From NCBI GenBank assembly GCA_905331475.1, contig CAJNYU010001589.1, positions 301 through 64,300 of the forward strand: DNA of 64,000 nt, written 5' to 3'. Made by a program: the position numbers and the translations under genes. Below the pieces are notes generated by a model. That model ran no database searches. It was not told where the DNA came from and worked only from the letters and a program-made list of their open reading frames with translations. Origin of the DNA: Rotaria socialis (lineage: Eukaryota; Rotifera; Eurotatoria; Philodinida; Philodinidae). Positions 11,022 to 25,013 of this stretch are shown here, piece by piece (positions within the stretch are counted from its first letter, which is position 1; every line of letters begins with the position of its first letter).

Positions 11022-12140
11022 GTTCGATAAACAAGTCACACTTGAAGAGTAATAATATTGTCATAGCAAGGTAATTGGGTGCAAAACTTAGTATCTACTC
11101 GTTTTATACCGTTGTCTAGCAGATCTTATGATTCTCTACGTCATGCAGCACTTGAATAAAACGAAATTGATTGGTAAGCCCACGTCTTTTCTATTTTTAA
11201 GAAATTGATGATTTAATCAAGATATGGCTAGATCTCGAGGGTATCTAGATAGGCATAGAGACTTTTCAGTATCTTCGTTAATTTGTTTTTTGAGAATAGA
11301 AGAAACTGTCAATTTACTGTCATGACATTGATTGAAGAAAATGCTGTTGACTCCATGACCCTAAACAGACTTTTCCGTTGAGACTAAAACTTTTTTCTTG
11401 TATCCTCAGCAAAAAAACTAAGTCTTTATGTCTGCGATCGATTTTACGTCGTATGTTCTGTTGACTCGTTATTTATTTCTATCAATATTCGTTGACTGTT
11501 CACAACTGTTTCTTTTTCTAGCGCTAGAAAGCAACTTCGTTCACAGGATAAACGCCGGTAGAGGTCCGGTTTGATACTACACTATCATGTAGAATTTAAG
11601 CATTTTTTCTTTCAATTTTATTTTGGATAAAATAATATTTAATACCGATTTAATAGTTTATGCCAGAAAAACAAAACACGACAGACGTTCGACATGACGG
11701 ACAACAACGAAAAAAGAAAAGAAAACAGAACTCGCAATTGGCAAAGCATCGTCTAATTCGATTACTTTCGAAATGAACAACATCGAAAAACAAAAAAAAG
11801 AAAAGAGCACTACTACATAGTGAGATTGGATGAAAAAATGAGTCATATATATATGTAGAAAAAAAAAAAGAATGTCTTTCTCTCTTTCTCCCTCTCTCTC
11901 TCTCACGTATCCAAAGCGTTTATGTTGCACTTTATCTGACAAGAGAACCTTGTATGAGCTCTCTTTTTCTGATCAAACCATGAAATTAAAAAAAACAAAA
12001 ACACCAATGCCTCCCTTTTTCTAACTACAAAAAATTACTCGATATACATAAAAAAGGATGATAGATATGAGAAGCACTACACAGCAAACAGACGACACGT
12101 AGTAATTTTACAAAAACAATAATCCCAAATTTTTCGCTGC
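11022..12140. other. no supported gene; probable 3' region of NFI
   Basis: Low-complexity AT-rich sequence with a (CT)n tract near 11876-11905. A minus-strand AATAAA (TTTATT on the plus strand near 11627) lies about 510 bases beyond the NFI stop and could serve for polyadenylation. The 94-codon minus-strand frame at 11658-11942 is low-complexity and not called. Confidence 0.45.
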
Positions 12141-14448
12141 TTATTTTTCAATATTTTTTGTTTTACCACTACCATTACCATTGCCATTATTATTATTATT
12201 ATTTCCTATATTTGTTGATTTTCCTTGCTGTTTGGGTTCTTCGTTATTAACTCGTGATCGACGGCCTGAGCCTATTTGTGATAAAAATAAAAGAAATTAA
12301 ATTAACATGTTTGAAAAGCTAATTTCGCTCATTTGAGATGTCGAAAAAACAGTTGATAGAAACCAATATTTTCGAGCATCTAATAAAAAATAAAATGCAC
12401 ACACATATATATATATATATATACACAATCTTTTATTTCTAATTCTTTTTGTTGGACGACGGATAAAAAATGTTGAACATACAGTTATACTGTTTTTTTT
12501 AACTATAAATCTGATTTTTTTTTATAATAAACACGATCTACAATGTTTTATGTGTAATTGCTAAGCAATTCAATAACATCGGACAGTCCTTTTTTTCTCT
12601 TCTTTGTGCAAATGTAAACAATAACAAAAAATGATAACATCATAACAGCTGTTGGAAACCTAGAATAAGAAAATAAAGCACAGAATGAGTAAAGCTTGAT
12701 GTCGCAATTAAACATTTGAAATGTCTTTTGCGGTACATGAACGATTCTCAATCATGTGTAATGATTCAAAGAGAAAAAAACAAAATCTGTACGATTACAC
12801 ACCACCAGAATCCAAATGATTAACAAAAGCTTGCAATAATTCGTCTTCACTCCAAATACGACTATTTAGTACATTGAGTAAATCAGCCGGAATTATCACT
12901 AATTCACTTGGTGTACCAGCACGACTAGTTGAAGGCGATAAAAATGGACTTAGAGCGGGACTTAATGCCGCAAATGCCTATAAGAAAGAAATAGAAAATT
13001 ATTTTAGCTAAAATAATTCGAGATAACTAATGATTAACATCAAGACGGCATGATGTTAATCTAGATTATTTTTCTGCTTTCACATATGCAAGCACGACTG
13101 GTCCATTTCCTGTGATTGTTTATCATAGTGTCTTAATACAATATTATTCTAGTCTTATTCTATAAATATATGATCGAACATATGTTGCCATTGCTCATGG
13201 AACTAGGAAAAAATTCTATCATGTGCTATCTGATGATGAAAGACAGCAGTAGCATATCAGTCTATTTTGAAATACCTGTCCGAGTGGACTTTGAAAAATA
13301 CGATTGCCAGGCGTATAGAGAACACCTAAATACAAACAATAAGAAAATCATATTTGTAAGAAAATATTTCGAGTCAAACCATTATTTGATGAACTAGTCG
13401 ATCCAGTTGGTGTAGCCGCATGTGACGACGATGTCGACGATGTATGTCGTACGAGACCATCATTTGTTGCTAACATCGGTACTGGACGTGGAATGAGATT
13501 TTGTGCTGAACCAATTGATTGTGAAAATTGTACAACTTTCGTTGGACTTAAACCACTTTTATTTGGATCAGGCGGTGAACACTAAATATTTAAAACAGGA
13601 TTAAACTATTTGTCGTAGACTCTCCGAGAAAATTAGCAAAATGATAACTAGCGGTGCGAAAGTTTCTGGACAAAATGTTTGTTCATTTTTGACTCATTTG
13701 AAAGTATTTGAGATGAGTGAAAACATACGAGTTAGTACCAGAATTCGATGCCCTTTCCGATTATGGACTCATAAAGTTTTTTCTGATTTTGCTCGAGAGC
13801 AGTGAGAGAACCTTTGAAAGAATTCTACTTCCATTATTGGGATCCGAAACTTTTCACCTCAATTTTCATTTTTTCTACATCCTTCTTTTTCACCAAGAGC
13901 TTTTCTTTACGTAGAAAGAGCACAAGAGTCTGGCTCTACACCATAGGTTTTAATTCACATGACATACTTTTAAGCAGACTAAAATAAAAAAAGATGTTGT
14001 AGAGAAACTTTCGCACCACCAGTTAGACAAAATTTTTCTCAGAAAAAATCATATCCTACATCTTGTGATTCAGGTGGTGAACCATTAATTGATGTTGCCG
14101 AATCAAATTTTAATGTTTGATGATTTTGTTGACTATGAACAGATGTTTTGTCTTTTCCTGTTGTTGATATCCACGTTGCTGGACTTAACATTCTTGATGA
14201 ATTCGTAGTTCCATTACCTGGACCTTGTGGTGTTTCTAGACCAGTCTGAGATTCACTTGAATGTGATTGTCCACTTGAATTTCTTGAACGCTGCTGTCGA
14301 CTAACCTGTTCAATTTGTTTTTGTAATTGTGTACTACGTGTACGCTCTTGTTCGTATAATAATAATAATAGATCACATATATTGCGTGACTCTTGACTTG
14401 ATATTGTCGAATTATTTTTCGTTTTATTAATACTATTTGTTAAACCAA

Positions 14449-14491
<43 letters not shown>

Positions 14492-17400
14492 GTTATTATT
14501 ATTTGTAGAATTATTTATTGAAGATGACGAGGATGTCGAAGAAACATTACTATCATTACTATTACTAGCTGAACCACTTTCTAAAACAATGGATTTTGTT
14601 GTTGAATCATTGATTGTTTGAGACGTGGTTTTACGAGGTTTTGATGCACGACCTGTTGCTGTCATGTTCATATATTCTTCAACTTCACGATCATGCAAAT
14701 GAACATCATCGTGAATGAGATCACGCTTGACCATAGTTGAAATTTTATCGGCTGATGTTAAACGATGGTAAACAGCTGTGGTGGGTGCAGATGAAGGCGG
14801 TGGTGGTGGAGGCGGAAGCAGTGTTTGGCGAGTAACTTGTTGAACAATAGGTTGGTCTTTAGGATTATTATTATTTGATACGGATAAAAGATTAGCAATA
14901 TCGGAAACGATGGGTGCTTTCGTTGGAGAACGACGTTGTTGAGAGGATAAATTCGAAGGACGCGATAGAATATTTGAATGACGAACAGATGTACTCGATG
15001 CATACTCAAGCAGCTTTTCCGCAAGAATGTTCGGTGGTACACTTATTGAAGCTAAAACAAAGAATGACAAGTGTTTCGAGTGCAAACGAATGATTTCATG
15101 GACGAAGAAGAAATCTGTCTTATTGCTTACTTGATCGATTGCATTTACCATCATCGTTAAGCGCATTTCGATTGCTAACATTATTAGACAGCATAACAAT
15201 TTGTGGTTGCTGTGCTGTTTGTGCAATATTAACCGTGTTTGAACGAACTTGATATTGTTGTTCATTAGTTGATAATCTCTGTTGAACAGGATCAACATTT
15301 CTTGTTTGTTGATGAATATTAGTTGATGTCGCTGGCGCTATTGCTGTTGTATTTGATGCTGGTACTAATTCAACATCTAATCCGATAGTTTGTAGATAAC
15401 TTTTCAATTCTGCAAATGTGTGAAATGCTGGTAATACTCGATCAGCTGCCGATGATAAACGCATGGCATTATTATTATCATTATTTGAATTTGTTTTATT
15501 ATCCTTAAATTCATTGGCCTGCGGATGAACAAAAGAAGTGTCATAATTCGATGAGGTTGTAATAGGTCTTTCTCGTGACGATAAAATATTTATTGCAGTG
15601 GTTGTTAATGGCTTTGGAAATAGTTTACTGGGAGTCTTTTGACTGTTAGATGTTCGTTCTGGTTGAGGATCTTGATGAAAATATTCAATCGTATGCGGAT
15701 GCGACGATGTACGCTGATGTTGTTGAGTATCGTTAAAACGTTGTACAAGTGATTCAATGAAACGTTCGGAAATAATTTTTGAATCTGATGGTTGTTGATT
15801 TGTTGTTGATAAGGCTTTTGGTTGCTGTTGTTGTTGTTGTTGTTGCTGCTGTTGTTGGTGTTGTTGTTGATTGTTAAAATGTAAATTCAATGAGACATGA
15901 TTATGAATACCTATTTGAGAATATGGAGGCCGCGGTGTTGCAGGCTCGATTTTATTCGGTTCTATGACTGATTTCGGTAGAATATTAATATCGTCTTGTT
16001 GTTGAAAATTTGTATATGCATTTGAATCGTTGGTTGATGATATACGACATGTCGAAGGTTCGCTATTGTTTGCTGATGGCATTTTAGATTCGTATACATC
16101 ATAGCTGGAAACTGAAATGTTAAAAACCAGAAATTAAGAAACTTTTTAACAATGCAAGAACATATATTACCTGGACCTTCGTTGACATCATGACTATCAC
16201 TCTCATCAGCGGAACATGTATTGTTCAATGTGCGACGGCGTTTAGCAGTACGAGAGCTACCGGATAAACTTGGTTTTCTAGAAAAAAACGTTTCAGTTAG
16301 CTAATTTCGGTTGAGTTGCTTTTCAAATTCTTATACCTATTTCGACACATTTTCAATAGATCTGGCTGTTGTGTACCTGACATAGGCTGCGGGTCCGCAT
16401 AATCGTCTGTTTCCATTTTTAACATTGAACCTAAATAATCCGCGCCAAGCACTTCTTTTGTTGAGCCACCTTCACTAATCGAACCTAAAATCGAACGTAG
16501 AACTTTATTTTCTACTCCATAGATTACAAACGGAAAAAATATATCTTCCACCCGTTCTACTTCGATTTTAAGTCAGAAATAATCTAAGTTAGGATTTACC
16601 TATCCGTATCACTAGACAAAGAAAAATCATTCAAGTTAAAAAGAACATCTGGAGACGTTCTATCTCCAATCAAAATATAATCTGATCGGACAAGTACTAT
16701 CAAAATGAATGCCCGATGGGACTAGTGATCAATCAAGCTGACACGAAGTCACATTGCTGCCAAATCGATCTAGTGCATGTCGACGCTAAGCAGCAAAGTT
16801 TCATATTAATTGACATGCAGCCAAAAGTAGCGTCTTTCATACAACCAATTAGTCTGATGTTATCTCATCATTTGATACGTACTAGTTGCCATGTGTTGTA
16901 ATTCACTGGTAGAAAACACACTTGGAATGATGTTCGCCGGTGACGATTCTATGAATAATTGAAAATAACCTACTGTACCATCTGTCGTCCCGAATATTTA
17001 TACTTACGTGCATTATTTATAAAATTTACAAGATAAACTTCAAGTTCTTTTACATGTATAACAACATGATATGGATTAATACATAATGCTGGGTTTTTAC
17101 ATTCTTTACATTTACTTAATCGTTCACCATCGGTACTTTCCAATGGAATTCCTTTAAAGATCGCCAACGAATTAAATTTCAATAAAAAAAGAAAAGAAGC
17201 TTTACCCCGAAATAGTACAACCATAACAACATCCAATCGCCAAACTTTATCAGCTTGTCGTAAACAATCAATACGACGCATTTTATTTTTCGTATCAGCG
17301 TTCGATATGATACATGGACTTTGAATATTTCCCTCGGCTATCGTTTTAACAAGATCACCACGACATTCACGTTTTATATCTTTCCGTAATTTTGCTAATA

Positions 17401-17719
17401 TTCGAACTGTCCATTTGATCTTATCCGCATAACGTTGATTCTAAAAATAATGCGAAAAGACTTTCTCCATGATCGAGTAGAAAAAACAAGCAAGCAAACA
17501 AACCATAAAATCTTCCTTCATCACTCGTTCCATCTCGACAGGCATCGGTGTTTCGTGTTGTTTCTGATATCGACGTTTTGCAGCTTGTAAATTGAACCAT
17601 GTAAATGAAAATACTTTGACAAACGGTATTAAGGCTTCGATGCATTCTGAACCTTCGAGCTGAAATTTCAAGGCATAATTAAAGATATCATCGATGAAAA
17701 AATTACTCACATGAGACAT
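12141..17719 (-). CDS. NFI: nuclear factor I (CTF/NFI) transcription factor
   Basis: Fourteen exons: 17719-17711, 17659-17504, 17440-17206, 17151-17008, 16948-16883, 16681-~16613, ~16541-16337, 16277-16171, 16111-15131, 15051-14060, 13581-13380, 13325-13276, 12977-12803, 12271-12141; roughly 1170 residues. Exons 2-4 encode the NFI DNA-binding domain: [57 protein letters not shown] and the Cys/His metal-site region [15 protein letters not shown]. Exon 5 carries VFSTSELQH, exon 6 [13 protein letters not shown] and exon 8 RTAKRRRT, all recognisable NFI-like segments. NFI binds TTGGC(N5)GCCAA as a dimer and regulates transcription and development. Exons 9-10 add long Gln- and Asn-rich regions, making it about twice vertebrate length. 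The exon 6/7 join is unresolved: the obvious donor at 16599 gives the wrong phase, so a weaker donor near 16612 is assumed. The final exon frame was chosen from two possible ones. Confidence 0.93.
13647..14023. repeat. TA-flanked MITE (Tc1/mariner-type) in an NFI intron
   Basis: A 377-base element with terminal inverted repeats ACTAGCGGTGCGAAAGTTTC and ACTGGTGGTGCGAAAGTTTC (right end reverse complemented), directly flanked by TA on both sides, the target duplication typical of Tc1/mariner transposition. It occupies most of the 478-base intron between NFI exons 10 and 11 and explains why that intron is unusually long. The open frames inside it (13717-13987) show no transposase signature. Confidence 0.8.
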
Positions 17720-19556
17720 GGACGACGAAAGAAATATGAAACAAAACAATCAATAGGAAAAAAACTTTTATTTATTGTTTACATTGAATCTATCGGTAAA
17801 ATAAAACTAAATTTGTTTATTTTTTCTTGTTTGTATGTTAAAATTTTCAAGGAAAATATGATGAAACAAATCTAGAAATAAATATTTATGCAAGATAAAA
17901 GTATTTTGTTTTTTTCCCAAACGAAAACATACAACTCATTCACTGATTATCATCTCACAAATAATCAATAAAAAAAAACATATAAACGAGAAACAAAAGA
18001 AGGCAATGAATAGGACTCGTTTCTTCTCTTATATATTCTAGCGTTCGATGCTTTATCAATGGTCGATTTTTCTAACGCTTTTATGCACTTTCTCGCGATC
18101 TGTCAAAATGGCAGTGAATCAGTTGATATGTGCTGACAACTAGGTGCACTAAATGTCATGCGAAAGGCATAAATGGCTGCAATTAACCAATAGAATAATA
18201 CATCGATAAAACAAGAATCTAACTAGTCGAGGTCATGCGAAGAGATAATTTCGATGCTAAACTGAACAACAAATAAACAAACAGTGAAATTCTCATTTCA
18301 TTTATCTAACTATTTATCATCATAGAAGGAAAGACAAAAACAGGCGACAGTAATAGCGGGCATGGAGCATGACCGTCTTTCCCTTTCGAGATTTCTTCCT
18401 CACACATAAAACGTGTCGGTACGACTTCAAACACACGTTTCAGCATCACATTCAGACGGCCTTGTTCCTTTCATGTGAAGAGAAATGGCCCGCCATCTAA
18501 TTAGACAAACTATAGTCATTGCAGAATGTCGATCGGCAATAGGCGAGAAAAGAAAAAAATGTAATTAATCCGCTCGGTGCTATATCATTTGATTGTCACA
18601 TGCAAAAACAATACGAAGATCTATACCATACTATAATAGTACAATGCTATCGAATTACTTACCAAAATACGTTTGTTCGAGCTATTCTACGCGATTGTCA
18701 AATGTTTTTCTATCGTCAATAATTTATCTTTCTATTAAAAACACTATCTCTGATGAATATAAATTTTCTAATTAAACTGTAGAACACCTGTTTAACCAAA
18801 TGGCGTATATTTTCACATTATTCTTGCTGATTGGACGTTCTTTTTCTCTTTTTGTGTGTACCTCCAAATATATAATACAGTCGTATATGATTAGATGTAA
18901 ATGCCTATGAAAGACATTATTTTCAAATTAAAAGATTGCCTTGCATTAGAACATGAAAGAATCTATCTACTGACTATGCATTTAACTGGAGAATAATTAT
19001 AGGGAGAAAAAAAGAAAGAATACAATGCCCCCGTTAGTTAGTATTGAAGATCATCCATACAATAGTGTAAATTGCGGAGTCATTTACATTTTTCATTGTT
19101 CTGATGCTAGGGCGGCACATGGTCTCGATCACCTTTGGTTAGTCGGGTAGCACTCGATTTTGCAGAACAGTTGTAAGACATTCTTTACAGCTTGTTTCAT
19201 TAAATTTCAAAAGATTAATAAGTTTCTTTTTTTTGTTCGCTTGAATAGACTTCATGTGGTGTTGAGGAGACGAAGAAGAAGAAAAATATGATTAATTAAC
19301 ATCGTTTAACAATCTAATTATTCATGCCAAGATGTAGATACGATATTTCTAGGAAAATAAAATTCATTCACATTAGTTATAATTATATATTAGAGAAATA
19401 TGATTGATACGGTGACTTAAATAGGATGGGGGTTTGAAACACATTGATGATGATTCGGTCAGCAAGAGAATACAGAGGGATTTGAAGAAAAAGATAAGTT
19501 TCGATCCTATCGATCATTTGTTTTTGATACAACGAATTCTACTTCAATGTAGATCT

Positions 19557-19590
<34 letters not shown>

Positions 19591-22194
19591 GATTCGCAAT
19601 TAGAAAATTTTCGATTCAGAAGTGAAACATATGTTACAATCAATGGTTTTGTCCAAATGTAATGTTTCAATTATTGTAAAACAGTTGTTGCCGTTCTCAA
19701 TTTATTAACATCGCAAATTATAAACATATGACTTAGTTTTGAGAGAAAAAAATTCGGTGTAAAACGAACATTGTCGACCTTCATTTATCTTGTTGGTATC
19801 ATCACTACTAAAAGAACGTTGAATAGAAGATAAGATAAACTACTGTGAAAGTTAAAATGATGATTTTTTCCACTACGTATTTATAATTTCGATTATACAT
19901 CAGTGCAAAATTAGTTCTTCTTTACGTACGACCCTTGACGATTGTCATAAGATTGTGAATTAAACCTTGGCGGCGTGTTAAAAATTCATTATGAAATGTC
20001 AGTAAATGTACTCATTCTATAGGCTAGAGAGAAATCTTTTGTTTACCAAATTTAAAAACTAGTTACCGCTTTGGTAGCGTATCGATGATCTGTGCTGTTT
20101 AAGGACATATGCGAATGACGCAGCTATATATCGTAGGGAAACGATAATGGGAAAGTATTATTTACAATCAAGGTTTTCTATCACGACAACTGCCTTTTGG
20201 TATAATGTACCAATATTAACTGTTGTGAAATCTAAAAATGACATAATTATACTTTGAATTGACAAGAAAAGATTTGATTTTTATGCATTTGCTATAATTA
20301 TACAATGATAGAGGAGTTAACTAGCATGAAGATAATCAAATGTCAAAAGCATTTAGTTCTCTTTCGGGTTGATTGAAAAGCATTTTGTGGGCCAATATTA
20401 ACGAGAGAGAAGGCTACATTAGCGCCTAATAAAAAGATAGTTAACAACATGTGAACTTAAGAGATTCCCAGCTAAACGAAGTTGCTAAATTGTATATTTT
20501 CTTGGATAAATAATCGTGCGATTGAAAAAAATGCAATTTCAATTGTAAAAGAAAATTCAATGGAGGTCATGCATTGTGATATCGAATTAGAAAACTGTTA
20601 ACTTGTGAATCATAAACAACTTTTAATCCAAAATAGGACTAAAATATAATTTAACATTGAATACCATTCTATTGAGAAAAAAAAACGAAAGGAAGTTCTA
20701 CCATTTCTGCTTGGTATCCCAGGTCGAAAAATCTGACGTCAGATTGCACATACAATTTATTTTCAATACAAATTTGTCGCGATATTTTAAGGAGATATTA
20801 GTTGAATTAAAATGTCACAGTGATATTTCTATAGGTAACAGAACCTTTCAAGAATCTTCTGATACGAGTTAGTGTTAGAAATCAGAGACGACGATTTTGC
20901 GTCTGATCTTATCAGATCAGATATGATCAAGCGTACGATTCTTGTAAGATCTTGCCGTCTGGTTTCTCGTCCTGGGCTGCGTTCCATTGATCAATTTTAG
21001 AAAAAGTACGAAGGAAAATTAAAATTTTTATTAGGAAAAATAGCAATTAGTTTATGAAGAACAGCACTCGCAGTAGTTTTACAACATAGCAACAAATGTT
21101 TTTACACTTAGCATCTGGAAGTCGTGTCGTCAGTTCGCAACTAGTTACAATGAAGTGTTCAAAATAATTGATTATTATTAATACGAATAAATAAGATAGA
21201 AACTCGTACAAATATCGGATGATTTCAATCTTCTCTTGCTGTTGATCCCATAGATAGTGTCCTGATAAATCCCAAGGGAGCCGTCCTTTGCAAATAATTG
21301 TTTTGCTGGAATCCTGGCAAACGCTGCGATGTATGCGTAGATTACAAAATTACAATCGAAAAATCGATTTCTGTAAAATAAGCGCCCCCTATCGGAAAAT
21401 AGGCCTCTTCTCTCGGTTGAAAAACAGTACCTAAATATAAATAAAGAATGCTGCTATCCCGTTTAAATGTATTTCTTATTTTCATAATCAGTATATTAGT
21501 TTTAAAGATTAAATTCAAACTGTATTTACTATATCGTTTGATCTTTTCATTCTCCTCACTCAATTTCACACACTGCTACTTGCATATATAAATATATTTA
21601 TATTCCCTGAGAGGGTTTCCCTCTTAAATTTACATATAAAACAACAATGCATTTAATTGATCGCTCCCTGATGACACGGAAAAACGTAATCGAATTAAAT
21701 TCGCCGATGTCATTCGATGAATGAATGAGAATATCCGTTTGAATCATTGTTGTGATGTCGACAAGCAATTGATATGAAGAAAAAGAAAACTTCCGGTTTG
21801 ATTTTTATTTTCACAGTAGAGAATTTTCACGCATCAGACAAGTGATATATTCCTATTCAATCTCTCATAATTTTTAACGTGTCAAAATAACGAAGTGAGT
21901 GATCGACTACACTGCGTCGATCTATCCTCAAGGCATTTTTGACTTTATTCGTTAATCTGTGGCATGAAAAACAAAAATTGAATAGCCAGTGATACGAAAC
22001 GATTTGAAATAGACGACTTTTTTTGTTTTCTTTAAATAGATTCAATGCAAAAAAGAAAAGAATCAATAATAACAACACCGATCAATTACAATACTGTCTA
22101 TATAACATTAAATATTTCACATGGAATCATAAGCCAGATTATCTGCTAGAATATTAGCAAAAACAAGATTTTAAAAGAGGAATTTATCGATGAA
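17720..22194. other. 4.5-kb interval between NFI and the Hox gene
   Basis: No exon is supported here. It contains the upstream region of NFI and the downstream region of the Hox1 gene, which share transcription direction. Short frames at 18593, 20657, 21342 and 21857 have no features. The length, in an otherwise compact region beside two developmental regulators, makes it a plausible place for enhancers, but no specific site is identified. Confidence 0.5.
19559..19588. repeat. (TG)15 microsatellite
   Basis: Fifteen uninterrupted TG dinucleotides between NFI and the Hox gene. Confidence 0.95.
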
Positions 22195-23448
22195 TCACGT
22201 ACTTTCAAGTTTTCGTTTTTTATCTTTCATACGACGATTTTGAAACCAAATCTAGATAAAAGAAGGAAAGATTTAACATTTCGAATAATGAAAAACCCGA
22301 ATGGGAAATTTACCTTTACTTGATTTTCATTTAATTGCAATAATGTAGCTATTTCAATTCGTCTCGCTCGTGTTAAATAGCGACTAAAATGAAATTCTTT
22401 CTCGAGTTCCTAAATAAAAAAAAAAGAATTTTCTTATAGAAAAATAACTCCGACGAATTGTCTCTCGTATCCTACTGTTAATTGTTTATTTGAATAACTT
22501 GTTCGACCATTATTTGCTGCATTATTTATTAAGCTTTCTGTCGACGAACCGGAGACGCAATCTGCCGGTTTACCTTCAAATAAACATGTGTAGGTATTAC
22601 GTCATCACGGAAATGTTATCGATAAGAAAACATTAAGACGGAAGTGAAGTGATGATAGATGCTTCTTTTCTACTCGTAACTTTGATGATTTATCTGTACT
22701 TTTTCTAATATCATCAAGAAAGTGTTTTCCGCGCGAAGCTCAAGTGACGAATTCTCGAATCCATTTGGTTTTGGGATCCTCGCGTACATGTTTAAATAAA
22801 AATCTGTTATCATGATGATCGCTTGAGAATTTCTCAGCGGTATTCAAACTACTACATCAATCATCTATCGTGACATGCTGGTAGATAATATAACAGATGA
22901 AGTTTTTTTCTTTTTTTCTCCAAATTTCTCATCGTCTATTTGTTGGACATTCGCGTATCTGATGGAATCGTTTTCCGGACGCGTACTAATATATGTATAA
23001 TACCTGATGCTTTTGCTGGTGTACGCTTAATTTGCATCCATTTATATTTTGTCTCGGTAGCAATGGGTTGTCCTTCGATTGATGACTGTTCAAGAGTTTG
23101 CGCTTGATTGTTAGATAATGAAAAATCTTCGTAGGATGGTTGATTTAATGGTAAAGCACTTGAATAACTATGGCATTGATCAAACGATGGAATCGGGTGA
23201 TAAATTGATTCAGCTGTTGCTGAATTGTCTATCAAAGAATATTGTTCATAGGAATTTTCAGAATCATAATATGTCAGTTGATGTTTGGGTGGTGCCAATG
23301 GTGTATATACATAATTCTCGTCGACTGAATGATAATGTGTTGACGGTGTTTGGAAAACATTTGTAGTATTTGTTGCGTTATTCGGATGAAAATGATGTTG
23401 AGACGGAAAATTTGTATATGGTTGAGGATGATGGTATTGATTCATCAT
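22195..23448 (-). CDS. Hox1/labial-class homeobox protein
   Basis: Four exons join in phase: 23448-23004, 22573-22476, 22409-22314, 22251-22195 (231 residues). The first exon ends soon after the labial-type hexapeptide [12 protein letters not shown], the contact for the PBC/Exd cofactor. The homeodomain spans exons 2-4: [10 protein letters not shown], then [32 protein letters not shown], and helix 3 [23 protein letters not shown] and LNE.QVK are closest to Hox1/labial among the Hox classes I know. The protein stops eight residues after the core homeodomain (KRKLEST), so it has almost no C-terminal tail. It should act as a nuclear DNA-binding regulator of anterior patterning. The N-terminus is rich in Tyr, His, Asn and Pro. 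No other Hox gene is present in the window. Confidence 0.92.
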
Positions 23449-25013
23449 GATAGATTATGATGGAGATTGATGTATTCTTTTTCGTAGAGTATCGATTGTC
23501 GCTTTTAATTTGATGAAATCATCAATCTTGAAAAAAATTGCGACTTGCTCATGAGTCTTCTTCCTTTCCTTTTTTTTTTTATATTCTTCGTTTTCTCCTT
23601 TTCTTGCTGTTTTGTTGGTCAATAGAAAGAGAAAAATTCTCATTGAACAAGAATATATCAGATCAACGACGAATGAGATTAATTTCCGTCGCGCGTACAC
23701 CTGTTCGGCTTATTATCACTGGAAGAAACGCGAATATCATTATCGTTTAACATGGATCGAAAATCAGAGATGTCCTATTTCGATGATGTTTCACATTTTT
23801 TTATGGTAAAGATTCAGTGAAACAAAAAAGATTCTCTCTGTTAGATTGTTTTTTTATTTCACGGATAGCATTCGTCGACATTCTCGAGATGACTAATGAG
23901 ATTCCGATTTTAAATCAAATTTTAATATGCATTGACATGCATTTGTACTCTCGTATGGGGAATTGACGATGTGTTTTTTGTTCCTCTGATGTTTCTTCAT
24001 TTTAATTTTCATATCCTGTCGGCTCTAATAGCTATATTTCTTGTTGTGCAGTGATTTGCGGCCCTTACAGAAAAAAAAGTCATGCATTACTTGACTTCTC
24101 GTTGTTTCCTTTTTTATTGTATGCCTCTTGAGATCATACTAACTATAATTATTGAAGTCAATAACACAGAAACGATAGGGCGAGCAATACATCGATCGAT
24201 CATTCTACCGATGACGTGTCGACACCCTTTGTGCACACAAATAGATAGACATCTTTAATATACTAGTGGCATAGCATGTGGAAAAAGAAGAAAATGGATT
24301 AGACAATGATGAAAGAATGTTGAAGACTGGTGTAATGCATGCATTATTTATTGTATGTCGAGCTTAAAATATAAAAGCAAAACATCCTTGCGCACACTTT
24401 CTCTCTTCAAGATAGAAAAAGAATTGAAATCATATTCTACAAAAAAAATATCATCGAAGTAATTCGGTACTCTTTGGCTTTGTTTTGAATCCATATTTGA
24501 AAAGCTACTGAAAGAGTGATAGATTAATACGATATGTTCGTCGCTCATGGAAAGGTTTCTTCAGTCAGTAGAGCTGATCGGGATCAAAATTTTCAGACCG
24601 ATGGAATTAAAAGTACGAAAAAGATGATACTGTGAAACAGCTATGAATAAAAAAGCAATTTTTTGAATTAAAAACAGATTTTCTCACAAAATAGCAATTT
24701 ACGGAAACCTCGTTTTCGATCAGTTATAAAGGATATTTCTACGGAGTGATTGTTTTTGTGATTGACTTAAAAATATTCTTATTTTTTCGATTCAATGCCA
24801 CTATAAACGTAGCTGCTAATTGAATTTTTCTTCCTCTTCTTCTTGATTTCATTGTTTTCTACGCGTTCGTTTAATTGAATTTATTCATTTTCGTATATCC
24901 TCTTAAAACCATCGTTCTCAAATATCATGATGATAAAGATTTTGCTTTTTCGAATGTTCTACGGATATAAATATAAAAGGCCTTTTCTAACTCTGACTTG
25001 ATAATATCTTCAA
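23449..25013. other. divergent upstream region of Hox1 and the EGF gene
   Basis: About 1.6 kb between the Hox1 start (minus) and the EGF-protein start (plus). The short frames present are featureless. A TATA-like element precedes the EGF gene and is listed separately. Confidence 0.5.
24972..24979 (+). promoter_or_regulatory. TATA box of the EGF-repeat gene
   Basis: TATAAAAG lies 35-42 bases before the ATG at 25014. If it is functional the 5' leader would be very short, about 5-15 bases. Confidence 0.5.
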
